64,000 nt of DNA from Siccirubricoccus phaeus. GTDB taxonomy: Bacteria; Pseudomonadota; Alphaproteobacteria; Acetobacterales; Acetobacteraceae. The notes beneath the pieces are model-generated. The model had not been told where the DNA came from, made no database searches, and was given only the letters and a program-made list of their open reading frames with translations. Positions 31,937 to 39,663 of the stretch are shown one piece after another. Within the stretch, counting starts at the first letter, position 1, and each line of letters opens with the position of its first letter. Position numbers and translations under genes: made by a program. The DNA lies in the NCBI RefSeq assembly GCF_008360935.1, contig NZ_SRXO01000025.1:1-64000 (forward strand). The letters run 5' to 3'.

Positions 31937-33220
31937 TCAGACAATGTTGCGCCATAGCCTGCGCGTGAGGGCGAGAACGAGCAAGCCCTCCAGCCCCGTC
32001 GCCACGCAGGCCATGGACGCGCCCACCGCATCCGCCAGCATGCCGATATGGATGAAGCCGATGGGGCCGAGGCCGATGCAGAGGGAGAGGATGCCGAGCA
32101 CCCGGCCGCGCAGCTCCGGCGGCGCGGCGAGATAGACGAGCGTTGCCTGCATCACCGCGAAGGCCGCCTGGCCGGCGCCGGTGAGGAGCAACGCGGCGCC
32201 CGCCAGCAGCGGGTGCGGCGCCAGGCCGAAAGCGGTGATGGCGAGGAAGCAGATGGTGGCGCCGCCGAGGTAGCAGCGGGCGAAGCGCGCAGGCTGCGCC
32301 CAGGCCGCCATGGCCAGGGCGCCGGCGAAGGCGCCAACGCCGTCCATCGCCGCCAGCAGCCCGATGGCTTCGGGGCCGAGGCGGAGATGCTCCGCCGCCA
32401 CCACCGGGATCAGGCTGGTGAAGGGCCAGCCCCAGATGTTGAAGATGATGGTGACGCAGAGCGTGCCCTGCAGCCGCCGGTCGGCGCGGACGGCGCCGAA
32501 GCCGGCAGCCAGGCGGGTGGCGAAGCTTTCCCCCGCGGCCGCGATGCCGCTGCGGTAGCGCAGCGCCAGCGCCGCCTGCAGGGCGATGAGGTAGAGCAGG
32601 CAGGAGAGGGCGAAGCTGCCCTCCGCCCCCACCGCCGCGAAGATCACGCCGCTGGCGAGCGGCCCCAGCATGCGGCTGGCATTGTTGCTGCCGACATCGA
32701 AGGACATGGCGCGGCCGAGCAGCGTGGTGCCGACCACCTGGCCGATCATCAGCCGCCGCACGGGGTTGTCGGCGGCCCAGGCCAGGCCGTTGACGAAGCT
32801 CGCCACCGCCAGGTGCCAGACCTCGAGCATGCCGGCGGCGGCGAGCAGGGCAAGGGCAAGGGAGGTGGCGAGGGAGGCGACCACGATGAGCAGCAGCGCG
32901 CTGCGCGCCTCCACCCGGTCCGCCAGCGCGCCCATGGCGGCGCCGAACAGCCCCATGGGCAGCACGCGCAGCATGCCGAGCATGGTGACCATGAAGGCGG
33001 AGCCCGTGGCCTGCCAGGTCACCAGGGAGACCGCCAGCATCTCCAGCCAGCGGACCATGAAGAGGATGGTCCCGACGGTCCAGAGCCGGCGGAAATCCGC
33101 CAATGCGAACAGGCGCGGCGATTGCGCCGCGATGGCATCCACGCTGGTCGTTTCCTTCCCGGCCAAGAACGGGCCGCCGCCAGCATGCCGCCGATTGGCG
33201 CCGGCGGAAAGGGGGGCCAT
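31937..33220 (-). CDS. MFS transporter
   Basis: A 427-residue major facilitator with about 12 predicted membrane helices. The MFS loop motif is seen as GALADRVEARSALL between helices 2 and 3, and the C-half counterpart as LAAPPELRGRVLGI. It resembles the MFS_3/enterobactin-exporter-like group; substrate unknown. The start is uncertain: the ATG at 33220 adds 26 hydrophilic residues, while the GTG near 33142 has AAGGAAA upstream and begins closer to the first helix. It likely forms an operon with the enolase-superfamily gene and is divergent from the CoA-transferase. Confidence 0.88.
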   Translation of the reverse strand: MAPLSAGANRRHAGGGPFLAGKETTSVDAIAAQSPRLFALADFRRLWTVGTILFMVRWLEMLAVSLVTWQATGSAFMVTMLGMLRVLPMGLFGAAMGALADRVEARSALLLIVVASLATSLALALLAAAGMLEVWHLAVASFVNGLAWAADNPVRRLMIGQVVGTTLLGRAMSFDVGSNNASRMLGPLASGVIFAAVGAEGSFALSCLLYLIALQAALALRYRSGIAAAGESFATRLAAGFGAVRADRRLQGTLCVTIIFNIWGWPFTSLIPVVAAEHLRLGPEAIGLLAAMDGVGAFAGALAMAAWAQPARFARCYLGGATICFLAITAFGLAPHPLLAGAALLLTGAGQAAFAVMQATLVYLAAPPELRGRVLGILSLCIGLGPIGFIHIGMLADAVGASMACVATGLEGLLVLALTRRLWRNIV

Positions 33221-33252
33221 GATGCGGTGGAGGAAACGGCAAGGAGGCCGCG

Positions 33253-34443
33253 ATGAGGCCCTTCGAAGGCATCCGCATCATCGACATCACGCATGTGCTG
33301 GCGGGGCCCTTCGCGGCCTATCAGCTCGGCCTGCTGGGCGCCGACGTCATCAAGGTGGAGCCGCCGGACGACCCGGACCAGAGCCGCGACAGCGGGCCGG
33401 ACCTGGCGCTGAACCGCGCCAATATGGGCAGCTATTTCCTGACGCAGGGCGCCAACAAGCGGTCCATCACGCTGGATTTGAAGAGCGAGGCGGGGCGGGA
33501 GGTGCTGAAGCGCCTGGTGGCCACGGCCGATGTGCTGGTGGAGAATTTCCGGCCGGGGGCGTTCGAGGCGCTGGGCCTCGGCTATGCGGCGCTTGCGGCG
33601 GTGAATCCGCGGCTGGTCTACTGTTCCATTTCCGCCTTCGGCCATGGCGGGCCGCGCGGGCAGCAGACGGCCTATGACCACGTGATCCAGGCGAATTCCG
33701 GCATCATGGCGGTGACCGGGACGCCGGAGGTGAACCCGGTGAAATTCGGCGCGCCGGCGATCGACTACGCCACCGGCACCATGGGCGCCTTCGCGCTGAG
33801 CGCGGCGCTGTTCCAGCGGGAGCGCACCGGGCGTGGCCAGCATATCGACCTGGCGATGCTGGACGTGGCGCTGATGATGCAGGCCAGCCACCTGACGGCC
33901 TATATGGCCAGCGGCAAGGCAGCGAAGCCGAACGGCAACAAGCACACGCACGCCAGCAACAGCGCCTATCGGACCAGGGACGGGTCCCTGGTGATGCTGG
34001 GGGCGAGCAACATCCGGCAGCAGAAGCGGCTCTGGGCCGCGCTGGGGCGGCCGGAGATGGCGAAGTCCAACAATGAGGAACGCCTGGCCGATCGCGACCG
34101 CGAGGAGGCGGTGCTGGCGGAGATCCTGCTGACCCGTACCGCGGATGAGTGGGAGGCGTATCTGCAATCGAAGCACGTCCCCGCCTCCCGCGTGCGGCGG
34201 ATGGAGGAGGCGCTGGCGGACCCGCATGTGGCGACGCGCGGCGTGCTGCATCGCTTCCCGGAGGGCTCGCCGGGCGTGGACCGACCCTATGGCGTGCCCG
34301 TCGCGGCCTTCAGGCTGGCGCATGGCGGGCCGCAGGTGGACCGGCCGCCGCCGCGGATGGGCGCCGATACCGATGCGGTGCTGGCGGAGCTGGGCTACGC
34401 GGCCGGCGACATCGCCGCGCTGCGCGAACGGAAGGTGATCTGA
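33253..34443 (+). CDS. CaiB/BaiF (family III) CoA-transferase
   Basis: A 396-residue CoA-transferase that moves CoA between carboxylic acids. It starts MRPFEGIRIIDITHVLAGPF and has DVIKVEPP, ANKRSITLDLKS, LVENFRPGAFEALGLGY and the family's catalytic Asp region near DLAMLDVALMM. AAGGAGG lies just before the ATG. It leads a plus-strand group with the racemase-like gene (5 bp gap). Substrate unknown. A second member of the family is at 47430-48575. Confidence 0.92.
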   Translation: MRPFEGIRIIDITHVLAGPFAAYQLGLLGADVIKVEPPDDPDQSRDSGPDLALNRANMGSYFLTQGANKRSITLDLKSEAGREVLKRLVATADVLVENFRPGAFEALGLGYAALAAVNPRLVYCSISAFGHGGPRGQQTAYDHVIQANSGIMAVTGTPEVNPVKFGAPAIDYATGTMGAFALSAALFQRERTGRGQHIDLAMLDVALMMQASHLTAYMASGKAAKPNGNKHTHASNSAYRTRDGSLVMLGASNIRQQKRLWAALGRPEMAKSNNEERLADRDREEAVLAEILLTRTADEWEAYLQSKHVPASRVRRMEEALADPHVATRGVLHRFPEGSPGVDRPYGVPVAAFRLAHGGPQVDRPPPRMGADTDAVLAELGYAAGDIAALRERKVI

Positions 34444-34448
34444 GAGCC

Positions 34449-35294
34449 ATGAAGCTGCTGCTGATCCAGGCCTTTTCCCTGCCGCCTGATTCGCCCGGCA
34501 ATTATCGCCGCGCGGGTGGGACGAAGGAGGAGGCGCTGATGAACCACGCCTCCGTCGCGCCGCTGCTGGCAGGGGTGGAGTGGGATCTGCACCCTGGCGC
34601 GCTGGCGCCGCACGGCAATTGGCCGGTGGAGACGCGGGAGGAATTCGCCGTGGCCGGCGTGGCCCGCCTGCCCATCGTGCGGGAGGCCTGCGAGAGCGGG
34701 AAGTACGACGCTATCGTGCTGCTGGGCGGCGGTGATCCCGGCTTCATGGAAGCGCGGGAGATCGGGCGGCGCTACCGCATTCCCGTCACCGCCAATGCGC
34801 ATGCGCAGATGCATATGGCGATGACGCTGGGCAACCGCTTTTCCTTCGTCGATATCTCCGAGACGCATAACGCGCATATGGCGGAGCTGGTGGTGCGCTA
34901 CCGCATGGCGGATCGCTGCGCCTCCATCCGCAATATCGACTACCCGCTGCCGCGGCCGGCCTACCCGGCAGGGCGCGCCACGCTGAAGGGCGAGGCGGAG
35001 AGGCACGCGGCGGGCGAGCGGAGCGGGATGCTGGAAGCGGCGGTGGAGGCGGCGGTGGCGGCCATCGCCGAGGATGGGGCGGAGGTGATCCTGCTGGGCT
35101 GCTCCGCAGCCTTCTGGCTGCGGGAGCCGTTGCAGGCGCGGCTGAACGAGGTGGGCTGGGACGTGCCGGTGCTGGAGGGGTATCGCTGCGCCATCGCCAT
35201 GGCGAAGATGCTGGTGGGGCTGGGGGTGGATGCGAGCGGGATCACCTTCCCTGGGGATCCGCCGCGGCATCGGCGGCGAAGGCGGTTCGTGTGA
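34449..35294 (+). CDS. Asp/Glu/hydantoin racemase family protein
   Basis: A 281-residue protein of the Asp/Glu racemase superfamily, closest in layout to hydantoin racemase and maleate isomerase. The paired catalytic Cys positions should lie in the loops after two half-domains: the second is clear (VILLGCSAAFW), but the first reads VLLGGGDPGFMEA, with Gly/Asp instead of Cys. So one catalytic Cys appears absent and racemase activity is doubtful. The C-terminal tail is Arg-rich (RHRRRRRFV). It lies 5 bp after the CoA-transferase gene and near an isochorismatase-fold amidohydrolase and a hyuAB relic, consistent with a ureide or hydantoin route. Confidence 0.75.
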   Translation: MKLLLIQAFSLPPDSPGNYRRAGGTKEEALMNHASVAPLLAGVEWDLHPGALAPHGNWPVETREEFAVAGVARLPIVREACESGKYDAIVLLGGGDPGFMEAREIGRRYRIPVTANAHAQMHMAMTLGNRFSFVDISETHNAHMAELVVRYRMADRCASIRNIDYPLPRPAYPAGRATLKGEAERHAAGERSGMLEAAVEAAVAAIAEDGAEVILLGCSAAFWLREPLQARLNEVGWDVPVLEGYRCAIAMAKMLVGLGVDASGITFPGDPPRHRRRRRFV

Positions 35295-35295
35295 C

Positions 35296-35486
35296 TTGAG
35301 GGAGGGCTTTGCCCTCCTCGTTGGGCGCAGTGCGCCCAACCCCACCCACCAAGGGCCGAAGGGCCCTTGGAACCCTTGAATTTTGCGCTTCGACCGACGG
35401 GTCCAAGACTCATGGTTTTCAAAGGCCTTTCGGCCTTTGGCGTGGGGGTTGGACGCACTGCGTCCAACGAGGGGAGCAGAGCTCCC
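35296..35486. repeat. Intergenic repeats, family B, two copies back to back
   Basis: Two inverted copies fill the gap between convergent genes. The left one holds GGAGGGCTTTGCCCTCC, TTGGGCGCAGTGCGCCCAA and CCAAGGGCCGAAGGGCCCTTGG. The right one holds CAAAGGCCTTTCGGCCTTTGG, TTGGACGCACTGCGTCCAA and GAGGGGAGCAGAGCTCCCCTC. They meet around AACCCTTGAATTTTGCG. The layout suits termination of transcripts from both sides. Confidence 0.75.
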
Positions 35487-35487
35487 C

Positions 35488-36123
35488 TCAATCCAGGTGA
35501 TTCTTCGCGCGCCACGCCTCAATCGCCTCGACCGCCGCCTTGCTGTCGATGATATCCGCGTAGCGCCGCTCCACATCCTTCAGGTTCTGGTCATGCGCCG
35601 CCTGGTCGTGGTCCCCCACGCAGTCCCGCGGCACCATCACCCGGAAGCCCAGCGAGAACGCATCGATGATGCTGGCGCGCACGCAGCCGCTGGTGATGCA
35701 GCCGGTGACGATCACCGTGTCCACCCCCTCCTTCGTCAATATCGCCGCCGCCGGCGTGGCGAAGAAGATGGAAGGCGCGGATTTCATCAGCAGCACATCC
35801 GGCTCCGCCGCCGCGATGCGCGGGTCCAGCTCCACCGAGGGCGTGCCCTGCAGCAAATCCAGCACCGGCGCCGCCTTCCAGTGCGGCGCGGCGCGGCGGC
35901 TGTTGTAGCCGTTCACGCAGGCCACCACCGGCAGCCCGGCGCGCTTCGCCGCCTGCATCACCGGCACGGTCGCCTCCACCGCTGCGTCCACCATGGGGGC
36001 GCCGCCCATGGGGAAGCCTTCCTCGATGAAGCCGCGCTGGAAATCCACCACCACCACGCCGGGCTTCTTGCCGAAGCCGAGCGGCAGGTTGCCATAGCCG
36101 CGCTGCGCATAGATATCCGACAT
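35488..36123 (-). CDS. Isochorismatase-fold amidohydrolase (N-carbamoylsarcosine amidase-like)
   Basis: A 211-residue cysteine hydrolase. The triad is complete: D27 in VVVDFQRGF, K114 in LLMKSAPSIF and nucleophile C147 in TSGCVRAS. The TSGCVRASIIDA block and the DVERRYADII ending resemble N-carbamoylsarcosine amidases more than true isochorismatases. Such enzymes release ammonia and CO2 from N-carbamoyl amino acids, the products of hydantoinases. The ATG at 36123 is used (13 more open codons precede). It is divergent from the hyuAB relic, whose lost enzyme would have provided such a substrate. Confidence 0.87.
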   Translation of the reverse strand: MSDIYAQRGYGNLPLGFGKKPGVVVVDFQRGFIEEGFPMGGAPMVDAAVEATVPVMQAAKRAGLPVVACVNGYNSRRAAPHWKAAPVLDLLQGTPSVELDPRIAAAEPDVLLMKSAPSIFFATPAAAILTKEGVDTVIVTGCITSGCVRASIIDAFSLGFRVMVPRDCVGDHDQAAHDQNLKDVERRYADIIDSKAAVEAIEAWRAKNHLD

Positions 36124-36192
36124 CGATCCGCCCCTGGCTGATTCTCGGCATGAGGATTGCAAATCCCATGCCCGTCAGGCGCGGGTTGAAGC

Positions 36193-36531
36193 ATGGGCTA
36201 TCGCATCTCCGTCAATACCGGCGGCACCTTCACCGATATCGTCGTGCTCGACCTCGATGGGCAATTGCACATCAGCAGGGCATTGCAGGCGCTGCTGCTG
36301 CCGGGCCAGGTGCTGCGTGGGCAGGACAGCGCCGGCGGCGGCCATGGCGACCCGCTCTCGCGCGGCCCCGCCCGGGTGCTGCATGATGTGCTGGCGGGCT
36401 GGGAAAGCCGGCAGAAGGCGTTCGGCCTCCATGGCGTGGCCTTCACCGGCACCGTCGAGGATGACAGCCTGGCCGTGGATCAGCCGGCGATGGAAGCGCG
36501 GCGCTGCGGGCGAGGAGGGCAGCATGAGTGA
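36193..36531 (+). pseudogene. Collapsed hyuA-hyuB (hydantoinase / oxoprolinase) relic
   Basis: The frame of 112 residues joins two unrelated family ends. Residues 1-30 (MGYRISVNTGGTFTDIVV) are the N-terminal ATP-binding start of HyuA, the hydantoinase/oxoprolinase A subunit. From about residue 35 the text (LPGQVLRGQDSAGGGHGDPL, ARVLHDVLAGWESRQKAFGL, AVDQPAMEA) is the C-terminal end of HyuB. HyuA and HyuB normally total over 1,200 residues, so about 3.5 kb has been lost in frame. The product cannot be active. Its end overlaps the amidase start by 8 bp, as a hyuB end would in an operon. Confidence 0.8.
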
Positions 36532-37819
36532 TCTGGTGCAGGATCCCGGGCGGGTCCGCGACCTCTCCGCCGCCATGGCGCGGGGCGAGTTGACCGCAGA
36601 TGCGCTGGTGCGACGCTGCCTGGCCCGCATCGCGGCGGTGGACGGCAAGGTGCAGGCCTGGGTCGCGGTGCAGGCGGATATGGCGCTGGGCGCCGCCCAG
36701 GCGCTGGATGCGGAGCGCCGCGCCGGCCGCGTGCGCGGGCCGCTGCACGGCATTCCCGTGGCGGTGAAGGATGTCATCGACGTCGCCGGCCTGCCCACCA
36801 GGGCGAACAGCCCGAGCCGCGCCGAGGCGCTGCCCGCCACGGCGGATGCGACGGTGGTGGCGCATTTGCGGGCGGCGGGGGCGATCATCCTCGGCAAGGT
36901 GCACACCACCGAATATGCCTATTACGAATCGCGGCCGCCGACGCGGAATCCCTACGACCTGACGCGCACGCCGGGCGGGTCCTCCGCCGGGTCCGGTGCG
37001 GCGATCGCCAGTGGCACCGTGCCCTTGGCGCTGGGCACGCAGACGGCGGGCAGCGTGAACCGGCCGGCCGCCTATACGGGCGTTGGCGCCTTCAAGCCTT
37101 CCACCCTCGCCATTGGCGGCACCGGCGTGGTGCCGCTGGCGCCGAGCTTCGACACGGTGGGCGCCTTCGGCGCGAGCGCCGCCGATGCCGCGCTGCTTGC
37201 CGCGGGCTATGCGGCGGACCACCTGCGGCTGCGCGCGCCGGCGCCGGTGACGCCGCTTCTGGTGGTGCTGGAGGACGCGATGGTGACGGCGAAGATCGCG
37301 CCCGGCACGGCGGCGGCGGTGGCCGCGCTGACGGAGCGCTTCGCTGCGGCGAAGCTGGCGGTGCGCCGCGCCATGGCGCCGGTGCCGCTGGAGGTGCTGC
37401 TGGCGACGCACCGCACCGTAATGCTGGCGGAGCTGGGCCGCACCCATAGGCGCCTGCCGATGGACCGCATCGCGCCGCGCCTGGCGCAGGATATCGAGGC
37501 GGGGCTGTCGATCCTCGACACCGAGTATCAAGCGGCGCTGGCGACGCTTGCCGGCTATCGCCAGGCCTTCTGGTCCGCCTTCGGCGCGGACGAGCTGCTG
37601 CTGCTGCCCGCCGCGCCGGATGTGGCGCCGGAGGCGAGCACCACCGGCGACCCCTCCTTCGTCATCCCCACCACGGCGCTGGGCGGGCCGGTGGCGACCT
37701 TGCGCGCCGGCATGGATGGCGCGCTGCCGGTCGGCGCGCTGCTGTTCGGCGCGCCGGGGGCGGATGCCAGGCTGGCCGGTTTCCTGCTCTCGGAGACCGG
37801 GACGGGGTTGGGGCTGTAG
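36524..37819 (+). CDS. Amidase (amidase signature family)
   Basis: A 431-residue hydrolase of amides or carbamoyl compounds. The Ser-cisSer-Lys triad is complete: K82 in PVAVKDVID, cis-Ser in GGSSAGSG (about 153) and nucleophile S177 in QTAGSVNR. Related to AtzE/GatA-type enzymes, but a tRNA role is unlikely because gatB/C are not nearby. The ATG at 36524 has GAGGAGGGC upstream and overlaps the hyuAB relic. The next gene follows after 14 bp. Substrate unknown; context points to ureides or amides. Confidence 0.9.
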   Translation: MSDLVQDPGRVRDLSAAMARGELTADALVRRCLARIAAVDGKVQAWVAVQADMALGAAQALDAERRAGRVRGPLHGIPVAVKDVIDVAGLPTRANSPSRAEALPATADATVVAHLRAAGAIILGKVHTTEYAYYESRPPTRNPYDLTRTPGGSSAGSGAAIASGTVPLALGTQTAGSVNRPAAYTGVGAFKPSTLAIGGTGVVPLAPSFDTVGAFGASAADAALLAAGYAADHLRLRAPAPVTPLLVVLEDAMVTAKIAPGTAAAVAALTERFAAAKLAVRRAMAPVPLEVLLATHRTVMLAELGRTHRRLPMDRIAPRLAQDIEAGLSILDTEYQAALATLAGYRQAFWSAFGADELLLLPAAPDVAPEASTTGDPSFVIPTTALGGPVATLRAGMDGALPVGALLFGAPGADARLAGFLLSETGTGLGL

Positions 37820-37833
37820 GGAAGGGTCAGGCG

Positions 37834-38826
37834 ATGCTGCTGCAGGTTCCGGTCATCGATGTCGCGCCCTTCCGCCGCGGCAATGCGGCGGCGAAGCGGG
37901 AGGTGGCGCGGCAGGTCGGCCAGGCGGTGAACGATATCGGCTTCCTGGTCATCACCGGCCATGACGTGGATCCTGGGCTGATCGCCGAGATGCAGCGGGT
38001 CTCCAACGAATTCTTCGACCTGTCCCTGGCGGAGAAGCAGCGCGTGCTGCGCCCGGCGCCGGATGTGACGCGCGGCTATATCCCGCTGGAGGCGGAGAGC
38101 GTCGGCCGCAGCCAGGGCGTGGATGTGCCGGGCGACCTGAACGAGAGCCTGATGATCGGGCCGGTGGATGCCACGGGCGATGCCTATTTCACCGGCCCGC
38201 AGGCAGGGCGGCATTTCCATCCGAATCTCTGGCCGGCCCACCCTGCCGCGCTGAAGCCGGCCTATGAGGCCTATTTCCGCCGCATGGGCGCGCTGGCGGA
38301 GGAGCTGATGGCGATGTTCGCCCTGGCGCTGGACCTGCCGGAGGAATTCTTCGCCGATAAGATCGACCGCCACATCAGCCGGCTGCGGGTGCGGAACTAC
38401 CCGGCGCCGGAGGTGCCGCCGCGGCCGGGGCAACTCCGCGCGGGGGCGCATTGCGATTACGGCTCCCTCACCATCCTGCGCACGGAGGACAAGCCGGGTG
38501 GGCTGCAGGTGCTGAACCGCGCGGGGGAATGGGTGGACGTGCCCATCGTGCCGGAATGCTTCATCGTGAATATCGGGGAGCTGATGGCGCGCTGGACCAA
38601 CGAACAATGGAAGGCGACGCTGCATCGCGTGGTGAATCCGCCGGCGGAGCAGGCGAGCGTCAGCCGGCGCCTGTCGCTGGTGTTCTTCCACAACCCGAAT
38701 TACGACGCGCCCGTGGCGGCGCTGCCGGGTACGGTGCCCTTCGGCGAGGCGCCGCGCCATGCGCCGACCACCAGCGGGGACCATCTGCGGGCGCAATTCG
38801 TGAGGACGCAGGTGCAGGCGGCTTAG
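37834..38826 (+). CDS. Isopenicillin N synthase-like 2-oxoglutarate/Fe(II) oxygenase
   Basis: A 330-residue non-haem iron oxygenase. The N-terminal DIOX_N region has VIDVAPFRRG and DIGFLVITGHDVD. The jelly-roll core shows the iron triad H206/D208 in GAHCDYGSLTIL and H264 in LHRVVNPP, and the 2-oxoglutarate-binding R279-x-S281 in RRLSLVFF. Family members hydroxylate or desaturate small molecules. As the last gene of the amidase group it may open or demethylate the imported compound. It converges on the Liv transporter, with a 40-bp palindrome between. Confidence 0.9.
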   Translation: MLLQVPVIDVAPFRRGNAAAKREVARQVGQAVNDIGFLVITGHDVDPGLIAEMQRVSNEFFDLSLAEKQRVLRPAPDVTRGYIPLEAESVGRSQGVDVPGDLNESLMIGPVDATGDAYFTGPQAGRHFHPNLWPAHPAALKPAYEAYFRRMGALAEELMAMFALALDLPEEFFADKIDRHISRLRVRNYPAPEVPPRPGQLRAGAHCDYGSLTILRTEDKPGGLQVLNRAGEWVDVPIVPECFIVNIGELMARWTNEQWKATLHRVVNPPAEQASVSRRLSLVFFHNPNYDAPVAALPGTVPFGEAPRHAPTTSGDHLRAQFVRTQVQAA

Positions 38827-38836
38827 TGTTGGGGAA

Positions 38837-38876
38837 GGGCGTCGCGCCGCAAGGCGCGCCTTGCGGCGCGACGCCC
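38837..38876. terminator. Perfect 40-bp palindrome between convergent genes
   Basis: GGGCGTCGCGCCGCAAGGCG is followed at once by its exact reverse complement, ending GCGCGACGCCC. It lies between the oxygenase stop (38826) and the livF stop (38881) on opposite strands, so it could end both transcripts. A diverged form of the same sequence is part of family B copy 1 near 210-235. Confidence 0.65.
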
Positions 38877-38880
38877 CGTC

Positions 38881-39663
38881 TCAAGACGCCCGCCGCCCGA
38901 GATACGCATCCATCACCCGCGGATCATTCGCCAGCTCCGCGGATGGCCCGTCGAACAGCACGCGGCCGTTTTCCATCACATAGGTGCGGTGCGTCACCGC
39001 CAGGGCGTAGCTCGCCATCTGCTCCACCAGCAGGATCGAAAGCCCCTGGCGGTTCAGCTCGCTCAGCACCGGGAAGAGCATGTCCAGCACCAGCGGCGCC
39101 AGCCCCAGCGAGAGCTCGTCGATCACCAGCAGCCGCGGCCTGGAGAGCAGCCCGCGCGCGATCGCCAGCATCTGCTGCTCGCCGCCGGAGAGGGTGCCGG
39201 CTTCCTGGTCCAGCCTTTCCCGCAGCCGGGGGAACAGCGCCAGCACGCGGTCCTGTTCCGCCACGGCGCCGGCGGGGTCGCGCCGCAATTGGGTGAAGCT
39301 GCCGAGCAGGAGGTTGTCCCGCACGCTCTGGTCGGCGAAGACCATGCGGCCTTCCGGTACCATGGCCAGGCCCCGCGCCACCATGCGGTGGCTGGCGAGG
39401 CCGGTGGTCTCCGCGCCGTCGAAGCGCACCTGCCCGGCGGCGGGCTTCAGCACGCCGGAGATGGCGCGCATCAGCGACGTCTTGCCGGCGCCGTTGGAGC
39501 CGATGAGGCCAACAAATTCCCCCGCGCCGACCTCCAGGTCGACGCCGCGCACCGCCTCGATGCGGCCGTAGGAGACGCGGAGGCCGGCAACGGCGAGCAG
39601 GGCCTGGTCCTGGCGCGGCCGATTCACGCCCTCGCTCCCGCTCGGGCGATCGGGCGCGCTCAT
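38881..39663 (-). CDS. livF: Branched-chain amino acid-type ABC transporter ATPase, LivF
   Basis: A 260-residue ATPase of a Liv/HAAT importer. Walker A GSNGAGKTS, Q-loop VPEGRMVF, signature LSGGEQQML, Walker B LLVIDELSLGLAP and switch VEQ motif are present. The first 17 residues (MSAPDRPSGSEGVNRP) are not part of the ATPase fold and are almost repeated at the start of the upstream LivM-LivG protein. The start overlaps the upstream stop by 4 bp. The transported substrate is likely an amino acid or an amide-type compound, given the amidase cluster next door. Confidence 0.93.
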   Translation of the reverse strand: MSAPDRPSGSEGVNRPRQDQALLAVAGLRVSYGRIEAVRGVDLEVGAGEFVGLIGSNGAGKTSLMRAISGVLKPAAGQVRFDGAETTGLASHRMVARGLAMVPEGRMVFADQSVRDNLLLGSFTQLRRDPAGAVAEQDRVLALFPRLRERLDQEAGTLSGGEQQMLAIARGLLSRPRLLVIDELSLGLAPLVLDMLFPVLSELNRQGLSILLVEQMASYALAVTHRTYVMENGRVLFDGPSAELANDPRVMDAYLGRRAS

